Of a DNA stretch of 51,160 nt, positions 42,801 through 51,065 are shown piece by piece (the stretch's first letter is position 1; every line of letters starts with the position of its first letter). A model generated the notes under the pieces. The model saw nothing but the letters and a program-made list of their open reading frames with translations. It was not told the DNA's origin and did no database searches. The stretch is taken from positions 1 to 51,160 of the forward strand of contig JAJZED010000016.1 of assembly GCA_021805775.1 (NCBI GenBank), read 5' to 3'. The translations under genes and the position numbers were made by a program. The DNA comes from a bacterium (lineage in GTDB: Bacteria > Vulcanimicrobiota > Vulcanimicrobiia > Vulcanimicrobiales > Vulcanimicrobiaceae).

Positions 42801-44998
42801 AGTCCAAGATTCTCAAGGCTCGCGCGCCGCGTTCCTTCACGGCTAAACTCTTGGAGCGCAAACCAGCGCAGGTTGCGCTTTTGCTTAGATGCGTTCTCGC
42901 TTGAAAAAAGCTCGTAGTTCTTTCGCCCCCCATTAAAAAGAACATTCCAGAAGCCATCGAGATCGGGAGTGTCATCGCCGGCCGCTCCAACCAGACGATA
43001 GGTTAATTGCCGCCAGCTATATTCCGATGTGACATCTTGAAGATATCCGGCTTGATACGCCGTGTCTTGTCGGCTGTCGGCGAAAATCAACAGCTTGCGC
43101 TGTTCGGGACTTAAATTGCCAAGCGTGAGCCACGTCAATATCGAGACGCCGATTGCAGTCGACGAGGAAAGCCCGGTAATCGGTTCCCGATTGACACCGT
43201 ATCGCGATCGGCAGGCGGCACATTCGCGCATAGGGCCGACCTGAACCGCGATTAATTGTACGGTCGCCTCGTCGGCACAACGCACGCATGGCCCGGATTC
43301 TGCGTAAAGCGAGACATGCCCGCAATCCGGGCGTACGCATACACGGGCCGGAACTTGGCCCGGCTCGGATTGCTCGGCCTCGGTGTCGTCGTCGTCATCA
43401 GCCTCTGCGCCGTCAACGAGAGGCTTTACGATGCGCCGAACGAGTCGCACGACCCCCGGGGCCGCGCGCCGAAGATCGTCGCGCGTTTCGCGTCGCACTT
43501 CGAAATCCCGGAGGGAGTGCAAATTGGGCTCACCGTCGACGCTCTCAGGGGCGGCGGCAAGGCGGAGGTAATCTTGCCCGCATTGGCGACAAATTTCAAG
43601 AGGCACCGCGCGCGCACCGCATTCCGGGCACTCGGCCGCTCCGCCTTCGACCAATGCCGCGCACTGTAGACATTGTGCTGCGTCGGCGATGCCGCGATGG
43701 ATGACGTGCAATCGCGGTCGCAGGAGCGCTCCCTCCGCGTTGTAGGCCATCGTACCGCGCAACAGGAAGTACGCAATCTGCCGCTGCGCGGCTTCACGAG
43801 CCTCCGCGTCGCCGCTTTCGCGCCCGAGCGCTCTGGTAAGATCGCCGATTAAATCGTCGAGCGATCGCGGCTCGGAAAGTTTTTCACGAAGCCAAACGAT
43901 CGTTGGGTGCGCATCCAACTCGTCGAACAATTGTTGAGCTCGATCGGGAGGCAGCTTTTCGATAGTCGAGGCGGCGAGATCGTTGACCTCCTGCTGCGAG
44001 ATATCCACGCTCTCGAGTGCGCCGACCGCTCCGATCGGATTGGCATACGACTCTTGAACGAGGGCATCGGTTTCGAATTCGACCGCAAAGAGGCGGCTTG
44101 CGAAGTCCAGCGCAGCCGCTTGCTGGTCGTCCCCAACTGTTGCCGAAGCACCGACACAGGTAAGCGCATCTCCGTAGCGATCGATGTGCCCTCGAAGTCG
44201 ACGTACGAGACATGCGACTTCGGCACCGAGCGCCCCGGCGTAGGTATGCACCTCATCGAGAACGAGATAGGCGAGTTGCGACGCAGCGCCATCGGGCCGA
44301 AAAATTGCCTGATCCTCGCGGCGCACCAATAAATATTCGAGCATTCTATACCCGGTGATGAGGATATTCGGGCGTCGGCGACGGATCGCGTCGCGCGAAA
44401 AACATTCCTCCGCGGGGATCGGCCCGTTGGCGCGATAGCGCTCCCCGGGCGCAAGGATACCGGGGTGCGCATCGCCGTCGGTGCTCGGCGTATCGCCCGT
44501 GTAGCGCCCGAATGTAATGCCGGTGCCGTTCAGATAGCCGCGCAACCGCTCGAGTTGATCGTTCGCAAGCGCATTCATCGGATAAACGAGCAACGCCTTG
44601 ACGCCGTCACCGGGGTGCCGCGCGCAATAGTCAAGGATCGGCAGCAAGAAGCCCTCCGTCTTGCCCGACCCGGTTCCAGTCGCGATCAGCGTGCTACGCC
44701 GACCGCCGCGTTCGGAGAGACGCCGCAACGCCGCCGCTTGGTGCGCGTGAAGCTGAAAGTTTTCGAATATGCGTGCGGCGTCTACATGAATTTCGCCCGC
44801 CGCATGTAAGGCGGCGACGCTCGGCCCCGGCATAAATGGGCGTTGCAATGCAACGATGGGGCCGGTGCCAAGCAGATGTTCGCGTTCGATTTTGTGACGA
44901 AGACGCGCAGCGAGATCTGGATCGGCGAAGGGGAACGCCGTCCGAATGTATTCTCCGTAGCGGCGTTCGATGTCATTCGCGACGAGAAAAGGTTGCAT
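39899..44998 (-). CDS. DEAD-box/DUF1998 superfamily 2 helicase fused to a C-terminal Vsr/DUF559-like nuclease
   Basis: 1,699 residues from an ATG with GGAG five bases upstream. Walker A ATGTGSGKT has Lys113, the Walker B is LVLDEVHTY near 250, and motif III is GASAT. The helicase C lobe follows with SPTLELGVDIGAL and QRAGRAGRRE. Four zinc-ribbon-like cysteine groups are spread through it (CLQCAAL...CPECG, CVRPDCG, CTNCG, CSSCGYHAP...CPEC). DUF1998 follows at about 1450-1580 (ETVNGGAGYLRRA, CVRACYTCLLHYYNQRDHDKID). The last 105 residues (PIELLLDAAMRRH, RPDMLF, ADGHAYH, IRNRMRELGYKILAF) match Vsr/DUF559 nuclease folds. MrfA-like and DISARM DrmA/DrmB proteins share the helicase and DUF1998 parts, but the nuclease fusion is unusual. 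Probably a defence or DNA-repair enzyme. Confidence 0.88.
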   Translation of the reverse strand: MQPFLVANDIERRYGEYIRTAFPFADPDLAARLRHKIEREHLLGTGPIVALQRPFMPGPSVAALHAAGEIHVDAARIFENFQLHAHQAAALRRLSERGGRRSTLIATGTGSGKTEGFLLPILDYCARHPGDGVKALLVYPMNALANDQLERLRGYLNGTGITFGRYTGDTPSTDGDAHPGILAPGERYRANGPIPAEECFSRDAIRRRRPNILITGYRMLEYLLVRREDQAIFRPDGAASQLAYLVLDEVHTYAGALGAEVACLVRRLRGHIDRYGDALTCVGASATVGDDQQAAALDFASRLFAVEFETDALVQESYANPIGAVGALESVDISQQEVNDLAASTIEKLPPDRAQQLFDELDAHPTIVWLREKLSEPRSLDDLIGDLTRALGRESGDAEAREAAQRQIAYFLLRGTMAYNAEGALLRPRLHVIHRGIADAAQCLQCAALVEGGAAECPECGARAVPLEICRQCGQDYLRLAAAPESVDGEPNLHSLRDFEVRRETRDDLRRAAPGVVRLVRRIVKPLVDGAEADDDDDTEAEQSEPGQVPARVCVRPDCGHVSLYAESGPCVRCADEATVQLIAVQVGPMRECAACRSRYGVNREPITGLSSSTAIGVSILTWLTLGNLSPEQRKLLIFADSRQDTAYQAGYLQDVTSEYSWRQLTYRLVGAAGDDTPDLDGFWNVLFNGGRKNYELFSSENASKQKRNLRWFALQEFSREGTRRASLENLGLVGVEYRFLGELQDYAKFGALRALCPGLSAEDVLELLATTLDFIRHAGAMSDDFTTQYWDDLDDVRGVDAYNRRPVGFRRINAGPVRSSYANARPFVASKGRATAIQSFYRRLDIPDAISALAMVVDILEAKDYIKTTSIGGTLQNQKLRDVFVANVGMMALRVGEKLWQCTNCGTINWRYVRGRCYRGTCDGVTLISAAEPDRENFYVHMYRDAEPIALHVREHSGQLSGAKREEYEHAFRDGKINVMVASPTLELGVDIGALTTVLLRGLPPSPANYAQRAGRAGRRERIAIVSSYAQTSPHDAYFVAHPEEMIAGSIPAPHFELDNATIVRRHIRSLALEKIERPLPRFMRDFLDIPSRNEKPSPEDYINSKLRNDLEAVAELRVKRSAIMEAVVTAFREERGFACLSSEAIGKTIDEFEHDLFGVLRGWHAEIVEIATDIARINALATPTGEEHRRRAQMQRTLVGLTMPSFGERRGGGNDAYTLGYLANHGFLPSYAFPGTPSTLFSRDLDDGEVQRDPLLALGEFAPGALVYVDGKKIRCTGLNLVRTLGGSSEDFIAGSDSKYVRCSSCGYHAPVAWIGDCPECGSADAQLEEPRLEVTAFRGAVDAQITASEEQRRRTQFDLDVALLGKTDSETTFRFDAATVRYCRNQPLLAVNRGLREVGGTRPFLFCLECGDAKPEVHDDWKSKHLKLRKHAPKEFRANLTHAFESDVLLLEVPSYGSEEVTTLRHALLAAIRIEFQADEGELGGFDLLANEHRPTTVALFETVNGGAGYLRRAASDLPRIAKRALAIIQHDPPCVRACYTCLLHYYNQRDHDKIDKRLVETLLRELSLERSAPGELHQGSKPDDGSGRRAESPIELLLDAAMRRHLPPFERQGEVFAEDGKLVSRPDMLFPAQRVAIYADGHAYHTTPSQIENDNRIRNRMRELGYKILAFTGSRIAGDPDGCVGEILNALEESI

Positions 44999-45022
44999 GC
45001 CCGCTCCTTAATGATTTGAAAT

Positions 45023-45548
45023 TTAGAATAGCGTCGGTTGGTCGGTCGATGGGGCGGCCTCCGTCATGGCGCGGTACGTCGCTTTGACCTTTTTCACACG
45101 ACCTTCGTGAACGAGCCGCTTCAGCCACTCGTCGGCCTGCGATCTTGTAAGTCCTGCGCCGACGGCAAACTGTTTTGCGCTTATAGGGACGAGCAGCAGG
45201 CGTACCAACAGGGGCGCAACTGAGGAATATACATCGCGATCTCCCGGTATCGGCGAGAGCCGAATCGACGTATTCGATGATGGCCGTGAAGACAGAGGCA
45301 CTGGCATAGCGGATCTCCAGGGTTCCGGAAGATCGACGGGTGCCGGCATTGCGCCGTGTGCAACGAGTGCCTCGTTGCCGGGGCGTGCGGTGTTCCGAGT
45401 TCGCACGAAGACAGCTTTGCCATGTTTGAGCGTTTCGATCACACCCGGCCCAGGTGCCGCCGCGACTCTCTCTGCAGGCAAAAACAAGCGCACGATCTAC
45501 GGACTTTATCAAAATCAATACTGGCAACAGCGCTTTTCTCGTTACCAT
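45023..45548 (-). pseudogene. DprA/SMF-like protein, truncated and frameshifted
   Basis: Two minus-strand frames together give DRALVFACRESRGGTWAG and then VIETLKHGKAVFVRT, NTARPGNEALVAHGAMP. The GGTWAG motif followed by an E-x-L-K helix and V-x-V-R strand is the C-terminal part of the Rossmann fold of DprA-family proteins common in defence contexts. The join lies near 45452, where removing one T from GCCGGGTGTGATC would restore one frame. The rest of the gene continues in frame to 45023 as a winged-helix-like tail (AKQFAVGAGLTRSQADEWLKRLV). The N-terminal half is missing: only about 40 bases lie before the subtilase stop. Confidence 0.6.
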
Positions 45549-45585
45549 GGATCAGGCTTCCCTTACGTAACTCGTGCGCTGCGCT

Positions 45586-47937
45586 CTACGGTTTCACGCG
45601 AGCGCGAAGTGGCAAGCTTAGAAGCGACCTAATTTTCGCATAAAGGTTTACTTGCGGGTTGGCGCGATCAGTGATCCTGACCGCGATAGAATAGTCCTCT
45701 CGCGTTTTCGATAATTTCTCGCCCCACCCAAGGTCGTGGCGATTCACAACGAGCACGAAATTCGGGATATCATTCCTCCCCACGGTAAAGGTCCAGCGAC
45801 TCATTTGTAGCGTCCCCCGGGACCGATCTTTGTGGCTGATGTCGCGACCATTTGTATACTCGCTCATTCCTTCAACGTCGTCTCGCACGACAGCGGCGTT
45901 AAACGAACGCAATGCGGCATCGAGGCTTCCCTTCACAAAATGGAAAGATATTTTCGTAGCGGCGTAGTCAAGCCTCGTCGACCTCGTCACTGGGAAGTAC
46001 GACAGAGCAACCGTTATCTGTCGCTTGCGTTTTATACCTGGAATAAAAAATTCGTCGGGAACGGGAATTTCGTAAAAATGCACTTTATTATTTTCAATTG
46101 TATCCGTGGCCCACAATGTCACGTCATTATCGAGAGACGCTGCGACGGCAGAATCGTCGATTTGTCCATACCCGCAAAGGCGCAAGTTCTTCTCGCTGCC
46201 AAGGCGCAAATCCTCAAGCTCCGCCGGTGCATGAGCATGGCACGCGAGCACCGCCCGCAAGAGGGTAGCGCTCGCCCCTGGGAGCGATGTAAGGATGCGA
46301 GCGGCCAGGTTGGCAACAAATGGAGCGGCAAAGCTCGTCCCATAGACTTCTCCCAGTGGGCCGGTGAACGAGTTGCCCGTGAGCGCCGTAGTTACCTCAC
46401 CGAGGCCACGTGCGGTGACCGGTCCGCCGGTCGAATCCACGGTCCAGTTCCCAGAATACCCAACAAAATCCGGCTTGATCGCGCCGCCTGCACTCGGTCC
46501 GACGCGCGTCATGGGTGCGGGCTGATTATGCCGCGCTATCGGCTGGTCGGTGATGAAGTCTGGATAGCGCATACTGTCCCTGCTCTGGTCGTACCGCGCG
46601 ATGCCCCCAACGGTAACCGCATTCAAGGCAGGCGCCGGATCAAGAAGCCTTCCACCACCGGATAACAAGCCCTCTGGGTAGGCCGCGGGTGGGTCGGCAA
46701 TGTCGCGGTTTCCTGTGCATACTACAAACAAGACGTCGCGATCCCGGGCGAGCGCATCGAGTTTCGTCGCGAGGCCCTCGAGTCGCCTGCCACCAAATGG
46801 CCTACGCGGATCACCGAACGAGAGGTTGAATATCTTACATTGATAGTGGTCTTGAAAATACTCTACCGCCTTCGCGACATCATTCTCGATTAACGACGTT
46901 TTTGAAAGACAATGTGCAGTCGGCGAATAATACTCTCCGCGCGAATCCAAGACGCGCCCGCTCAATATCCAAATCGTTGGCACGAATACCTTTGCGTCGG
47001 CGCACCGAGCGACGTCTCCGTATAGTGCGACGCCTGCAACCTGTGTCCCGTGCCCGTGGTCATCTTCCGCTAGGAGACCAGGTGGGCTACTACAAAAGAC
47101 TTGAGCGTCGGCCACTGCCGAGCGGAGAAGCGGATGCCCGCTTTCGATCCCCGTGTCAAGCACTGCCACCGCTACAGCGTCCTTCGGCGGGGCTGGTATG
47201 GGTGGAACGTCTTGGATATCTAACGTGAGAACCCCCGATGGCAAGGAATAGGCGGGGGGTAGATCAACCTTCCGAACGTCACGATAGTTAAGTATAACCT
47301 CAAGCTTTTCGGAGTCTACGCCAACCCTATACAGGACGAGATTCGGATCGACGCACCTGTCAATAACTTCAACATCGATGCTTTTGCAAAATGACTCAAA
47401 ATTCTCAACTATCCTATTGCGCGAGGTCTCGGCGTCGCTCGGAAACAATTCAATGTCCACCGCAAACATTTCAGCGGGATCACCGGGAACAAATTGCTTT
47501 AATGACCACCCTGTCCTGTCTACCGCTGTCCAGTTCGAGATTTCATCAAGAGCGAACACGACGTTCGGGTATGTAACCTTATCGCCAGCTATGATACTAC
47601 TTAATTTTTTCTCGAATTCGTCGAGCGCGGCAGCCGTAGCAAATGCCAGGATAACGCCTCTTTGCTCGTGACTAATAATTTCTATCTGATCGCTGATATG
47701 CGCAAGTTGGCTAGGGGCGAATCCATCTTCAGTCTCAATCTTCAGTAGGTATCGATCATCGATGCCTTCTGACTCGCGGGCAGAGCGCTCGACCGCCAAG
47801 CGAAGGGAGCTCTGCAAATTCCTCGCAAACTCCGGTGGGTCGGCTGGAATTCGTGCAGAACCGAATCCTTGTCTGGGCCGACGATCATTGACTGGCTCGG
47901 TCCGAGTAATGTTTAAGTGCTGATAGCTTTCAGCCAA
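45586..47937 (-). CDS. ietS: Cytoplasmic subtilisin-like serine protease, IetS-like
   Basis: 783 residues without a signal peptide. The S8 triad is complete: Asp261 in VLDTGIESGHPLL, His296 in HGHGTQVAGV and Ser535 in GTSFAAPF. The first 240 residues (FGSARIPADPPEFARNL at about 25-41) have no catalytic motif and are probably a regulatory/recognition region. It is encoded 21 bases after an AAA ATPase. A subtilase plus AAA ATPase pair is the composition of IetAS, first described on an Agrobacterium Ti plasmid as blocking another plasmid and later shown to protect against phage. The gene name is by analogy. C-terminal about 200 residues form a beta-rich domain typical of this group. Confidence 0.82.
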   Translation of the reverse strand: MAESYQHLNITRTEPVNDRRPRQGFGSARIPADPPEFARNLQSSLRLAVERSARESEGIDDRYLLKIETEDGFAPSQLAHISDQIEIISHEQRGVILAFATAAALDEFEKKLSSIIAGDKVTYPNVVFALDEISNWTAVDRTGWSLKQFVPGDPAEMFAVDIELFPSDAETSRNRIVENFESFCKSIDVEVIDRCVDPNLVLYRVGVDSEKLEVILNYRDVRKVDLPPAYSLPSGVLTLDIQDVPPIPAPPKDAVAVAVLDTGIESGHPLLRSAVADAQVFCSSPPGLLAEDDHGHGTQVAGVALYGDVARCADAKVFVPTIWILSGRVLDSRGEYYSPTAHCLSKTSLIENDVAKAVEYFQDHYQCKIFNLSFGDPRRPFGGRRLEGLATKLDALARDRDVLFVVCTGNRDIADPPAAYPEGLLSGGGRLLDPAPALNAVTVGGIARYDQSRDSMRYPDFITDQPIARHNQPAPMTRVGPSAGGAIKPDFVGYSGNWTVDSTGGPVTARGLGEVTTALTGNSFTGPLGEVYGTSFAAPFVANLAARILTSLPGASATLLRAVLACHAHAPAELEDLRLGSEKNLRLCGYGQIDDSAVAASLDNDVTLWATDTIENNKVHFYEIPVPDEFFIPGIKRKRQITVALSYFPVTRSTRLDYAATKISFHFVKGSLDAALRSFNAAVVRDDVEGMSEYTNGRDISHKDRSRGTLQMSRWTFTVGRNDIPNFVLVVNRHDLGWGEKLSKTREDYSIAVRITDRANPQVNLYAKIRSLLSLPLRARVKP

Positions 47938-47958
47938 TGTTATTCTCTCTCATTCGGC

Positions 47959-48942
47959 CTATTTATATGATCGGAATCTGTCCCTCTGTTGCGCAACTTC
48001 CAGGTCATCCACGCGTAGAAACTCGCGGCCGCCGAGGACCATGGCCTTGACGGCTTGTCTTACAACGCGCTCTATACCAGCGAAGGAATAGCCCGCGAAC
48101 CTCTTTGCGATCTGGATTTCATCTATGTCAAATTCGCGCCTCACCGCCCTCAGCTTCAAATGCATAAACTCCGCTACTTGGTCAACCGTTGGTGGGTCGA
48201 ATTCAAGAACGTCTTCAAAGCGCCGCCAAATCGCCGAATCAAGCATAACCTCGTGGTTCGTGGCAGCAACAATCAGACTACGCCCTCGATATTCGTCAAG
48301 CATTTGAAGGACTGCGTTCACAACGCGCTTCAACTCTCCGTGCTCGTCACCCAGGCCTCTTTCCTTGCCAATTGCGTCGAACTCATCGAAGAGCGCGACG
48401 AGTGGCTGGCCGGCGATGAAGTCAAATACCTTTCGCAAATTAGCCGCAGTCTCCCCAAGGTACGATGAGACGACAGAATCAAGCCGGACGACCGCGAGAT
48501 GGCGGTTCAATTCAGAAGCTATTACTTCGGCCGCGAGCGTCTTCCCGCAGCCCGGAGGGCCTATGAGCAAAAGACGGTCAATAGGTTTCAGCCCAAATGA
48601 CCGGAGCACCCCCCCCCGCCGGTGCTCTAGCAGCAGCGACTCCACTGCCTCGCGATCTGGGCCGCTAAGGACTATGTGCTCTAACGTTCGCGTGGGCTGC
48701 CTCACGGCGACCAGTTGCACGCCGCGTTCCTTGTCGGTAGGGATAAGACTGCGAAGCTGGCGGGTTCCCTCGTCTGCTGGTGCGCTGGTTCCGTAGAGAA
48801 TTTGTTCGAGATCGCTCGCAAGAAGATGGTGCTGCTTCTCGCGCTCCTCGCGGATGACTTCCTCCGAGAGTAACTTAAAAGTCCGCGCGTCGCCCTCGAC
48901 GCCGCTTTTTATCAACTGCCGTAGCAGCCGTCCACTAGCCAT
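47959..48942 (-). CDS. ietA: AAA ATPase, IetA-like partner of the subtilase
   Basis: 327 residues. Walker A GPPGCGKT has Lys134, Walker B is LVALFDEFDAIG, sensor 1 is AATN and an arginine finger is in IWRRFEDV; these are features of classical AAA+ ATPases of the FtsH/Vps4 clade. The N-terminal 100 residues (REEREKQHHLLASDLEQIL) are helical and include PTRTLEHIVL before the AAA module. GAAGGGTG lies upstream of the ATG. The gene heads the minus-strand run IetA, IetS, DprA remnant, helicase. In IetAS the ATPase is needed with the protease for protection; how they sense the invader is unknown. Confidence 0.85.
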   Translation of the reverse strand: MASGRLLRQLIKSGVEGDARTFKLLSEEVIREEREKQHHLLASDLEQILYGTSAPADEGTRQLRSLIPTDKERGVQLVAVRQPTRTLEHIVLSGPDREAVESLLLEHRRGGVLRSFGLKPIDRLLLIGPPGCGKTLAAEVIASELNRHLAVVRLDSVVSSYLGETAANLRKVFDFIAGQPLVALFDEFDAIGKERGLGDEHGELKRVVNAVLQMLDEYRGRSLIVAATNHEVMLDSAIWRRFEDVLEFDPPTVDQVAEFMHLKLRAVRREFDIDEIQIAKRFAGYSFAGIERVVRQAVKAMVLGGREFLRVDDLEVAQQRDRFRSYK

Positions 48943-48997
48943 CGATTTTCACCCTTCCCGTAGCATTCACTGAAATGTTCCATAGCCCTGTTGCCGA
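48943..48997. other. Short leader region before ietA
   Basis: This 55-bp gap must hold the promoter or leader of ietA unless transcription enters from further upstream. No clear -10/-35 pair is visible. Confidence 0.25.
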
Positions 48998-49236
48998 CTA
49001 GGCGGTGCGCTGTCGTGCCAAATACTCAAGAAAGGCGAGTTGCCGAGAAACAGCTGCTCCGGAACGGAAGCCAGGATCGCGTTGCGCCGCCTCGTGCAGC
49101 TCGCGACATTCGGCCAAGCTATCGGCGCCAAGGTGTAAACGCCGTCTCGCTTAAGGGACTCGAATGGTGAGAAGCGTCTTAAATTGGTCCAGTAACGAAA
49201 GTCCCCGTCGGGACCTCGTCGTAGCAAATATCTCGT
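48998..49236 (-). pseudogene. Unrecognised frameshifted gene fragment upstream of ietA
   Basis: The minus strand ending at 48998 reads SLAECRELHEAAQRDPGF and SRQLAFLEYLARQRTA to a TAG, a helical, codon-like sequence of 50 codons with no start. Adding one base near 49130 would join it to the frame upstream (DGDFRYWTNLRRFSPFESLK, RDGVYTL). I do not recognise the family. It overlaps the plus-strand frame at 49268 only outside the conserved-looking parts. Confidence 0.25.
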
Positions 49237-49267
49237 TCTTCTACAACGGGTCACGGAACGACCCAAC

Positions 49268-49558
49268 GTGGGCAGTCGCCTTGACGCAGTCGAACCTCGC
49301 GCCCATTCGCTCCGGCTCAGCATGTTCGACGATCGTATCGAAGTCGTTCTCCATATTCACATCACGACGATATCGCGGCTCTCAAACCTGCGCACAAAAT
49401 ATGCCCTCGCCGCAGAGATGTTCGAAGGGTGCGGCATCGACAGCGTTATGGCCTTCGACCAATTGGACAGTCCCTGGAAGGAGGCGGTGAATCAACCTGA
49501 GTGGCTCCTCGAAAGGATGAGGGGAATACGCAACGAGTGCCACCTCTGGGCAAGATAG
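49268..49558 (+). CDS. Hypothetical protein, possibly 5'-truncated
   Basis: A plus-strand frame of 96 codons (GTG at 49268; an ATG at 49322 is the other choice) with balanced, soluble composition: MFDDRIEVVLHIHITTISRL, LRTKYALAAEMFEGCGIDS and EWLLERMRGIRNECHLWAR. The frame stays open and protein-like for about 80 bases upstream without any start codon, so the true N-terminus may be lost. No ribosome site is seen. It is the only plus-strand gene candidate in the island before the IS, and no family is recognised. Confidence 0.35.
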   Translation: MGSRLDAVEPRAHSLRLSMFDDRIEVVLHIHITTISRLSNLRTKYALAAEMFEGCGIDSVMAFDQLDSPWKEAVNQPEWLLERMRGIRNECHLWAR

Positions 49559-49631
49559 CGAGTGCGTCATCACTACTTCCTTCCCTCGCTTTCCGACACT
49601 AAACGGCGACGCTTGTGCGCGCATAGCGCAC

Positions 49632-50549
49632 TCACGTTGGCAATATTGCAACCAAATTTTCGAAGCGCACTCCATCTCGCCATACGGCGTCGCGCGCCAC
49701 ACGAAAACGCGCCTTGTCTGATTCCCACGATCCCAAGAGCGAGTAGATCACTTCTTCGCTGTTGGAATTGACAGAATACACGCTTTCCGCCCTTGCAACC
49801 GTTAATACGTTGATTAGATCGCAAACACGCTTATCGTCGGTGTCTGTGAATGCGCGCGCTGCGTGCTGGTCTTTAAATCCAAGAAAGCAAGCTCTGGGTG
49901 ACAGGGGGAATACAAAGACGGTGCTGGGATGATCGAAGTCTGGCATCGCCGCGAACGAAAAATCGGACGTCATTAGTGATAATCTATCGGGGAACATTCA
50001 TGCGCACCACGGCACGTTAAAGTAATCGCGGTAAGCAAAGTCCGACTTTGCGATTCCGACTGCAAGGAAACGACCCAACTCATTATAACCGTCCGTAATC
50101 TCCGACGGATTCGGCCGATTGAGAATCGAGGGGCCAAGCCAAGCTTCTAGCTGTTCGATGGTTTCCTGCTCCAGCGCGGGTGATTCATTCATGAGCCCTT
50201 GAATGACGCGTGGGTTGCGAACCTGAAGTGTATACATGAATCTGTAGAGTGCGCCCCACCGATTTTCGCTCGAGATATTCTTCGTTGCCAAGAGCTCTTC
50301 GAGGGCAGGTGCCGCAGCGGTATCGATTTCTTGACAAACCTCGCCTTCGGCAAGAAAGACATCCCCTGGTTCCCGGCCCCTTACGGTATATAGATGCCCC
50401 TCATAAAGAATAGCCGCATAGTGTTTTTGCTTAGGCTTTGCGTTGCGACCTTTCGCCCGCTGGAAGCGCCAGAGCAGGCCATCGTCGCTTCCCCACCGCT
50501 TTAGAAAGAACTGCGGGACAAAATGATGCTTTCTCTTGACGTCAGCCAA
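49632..50549 (-). pseudogene. DUF4238 protein gene interrupted by one in-frame UGA
   Basis: From a TTG at 50549 the frame begins LADVKRKHHFVPQFFLKRWG, the DUF4238 signature, and runs 183 codons to TGA at 50000-49998. The next codon is ATG and the same frame continues 121 codons (LMTSDFSFAAMPDF, FVFPLSPRACFLGF) to 49632. The second part is the family's C-terminal region (T-S-D near the conserved block, then F-P-L-S-P). Together 305 codons match the family's normal length of about 300. Either a nonsense mutation, or restart at TGAATG, makes two chains. DUF4238 is often found in defence islands and its function is unproven. Confidence 0.75.
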
Positions 50550-50585
50550 GATTGCTTCGCCTTAGACCTTCCGCCATGTGTTTCA

Positions 50586-51065
50586 TCACCCGCCTTCTTG
50601 TCCGGAATACAGCCTGTGCGGATCCCGATCAATCGAAGCGTGGCGGGCTTTATTCCGAAGCCAATCCGTGAGCGGTACGTTAGATTCAAATACGTGGACC
50701 AACTCTTCAACGGTGGCAAGGACGAAAACGCTACGATGCAATTCAGCTTTCACGGATTCGATCGCCGCAGCGCTAAAGCCCGGATGCACAACGAACAACC
50801 CACGGACCCCGCTGCGGCGGCTAACGCGAACCATGTGTTGCGCAACCTCGCCGACCCCGAGATTGGCAGAGTAGAACTTTGCTTCGACGAGGTAAAGATT
50901 ACGATCCAACTCAACCACCCCATCTATCTGTTCGACGATACCTACGCCCTCATCTCCATTTAACGTGAATGACTCACGCACCAGCAACCCATCAAGCGCG
51001 AATACTTGATTTAACACTCGTTCAAACGAATCGCCACGTTGAGGCTGTCCCGGTTTCCCGGACAC
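50586..51065 (-). CDS. Mrr-like restriction endonuclease, 5' end replaced by an IS
   Basis: 159 residues. GDSFERVLNQVFALDGL begins the PD-(D/E)xK fold, with Asp in EQIDGVVEL and E-A-K in LYLVEAKFY, followed by VRGLFVVHPGFSAAAIES. This is the Mrr_cat-type domain of type IV-like and stand-alone restriction enzymes, which cut modified DNA. The open frame starts at a GTG (51065) that lies inside the terminal sequence of the IS, so the first eight codons come from the element and the natural N-terminal domain is probably missing. DUF4238 follows 36 bases on. Confidence 0.75.
   Translation of the reverse strand: MSGKPGQPQRGDSFERVLNQVFALDGLLVRESFTLNGDEGVGIVEQIDGVVELDRNLYLVEAKFYSANLGVGEVAQHMVRVSRRSGVRGLFVVHPGFSAAAIESVKAELHRSVFVLATVEELVHVFESNVPLTDWLRNKARHASIDRDPHRLYSGQEGG

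Noticed and set aside
45586-47937. The subtilase as an ordinary secreted protease
   Set aside because: No signal peptide or propeptide; it is paired with an AAA ATPase 21 bases away, the IetAS arrangement.
49500-49558. RNECH at the end of the plus-strand hypothetical as a HEPN RNase motif
   Set aside because: The HEPN motif needs four to six residues between Arg and His with a characteristic helix; the spacing here is wrong and there is no other support.
49998-50000. UGA in the DUF4238 gene as a second selenocysteine codon
   Set aside because: No hairpin with a GGUC-type loop lies after it and the family has no Cys at this place that I know of.
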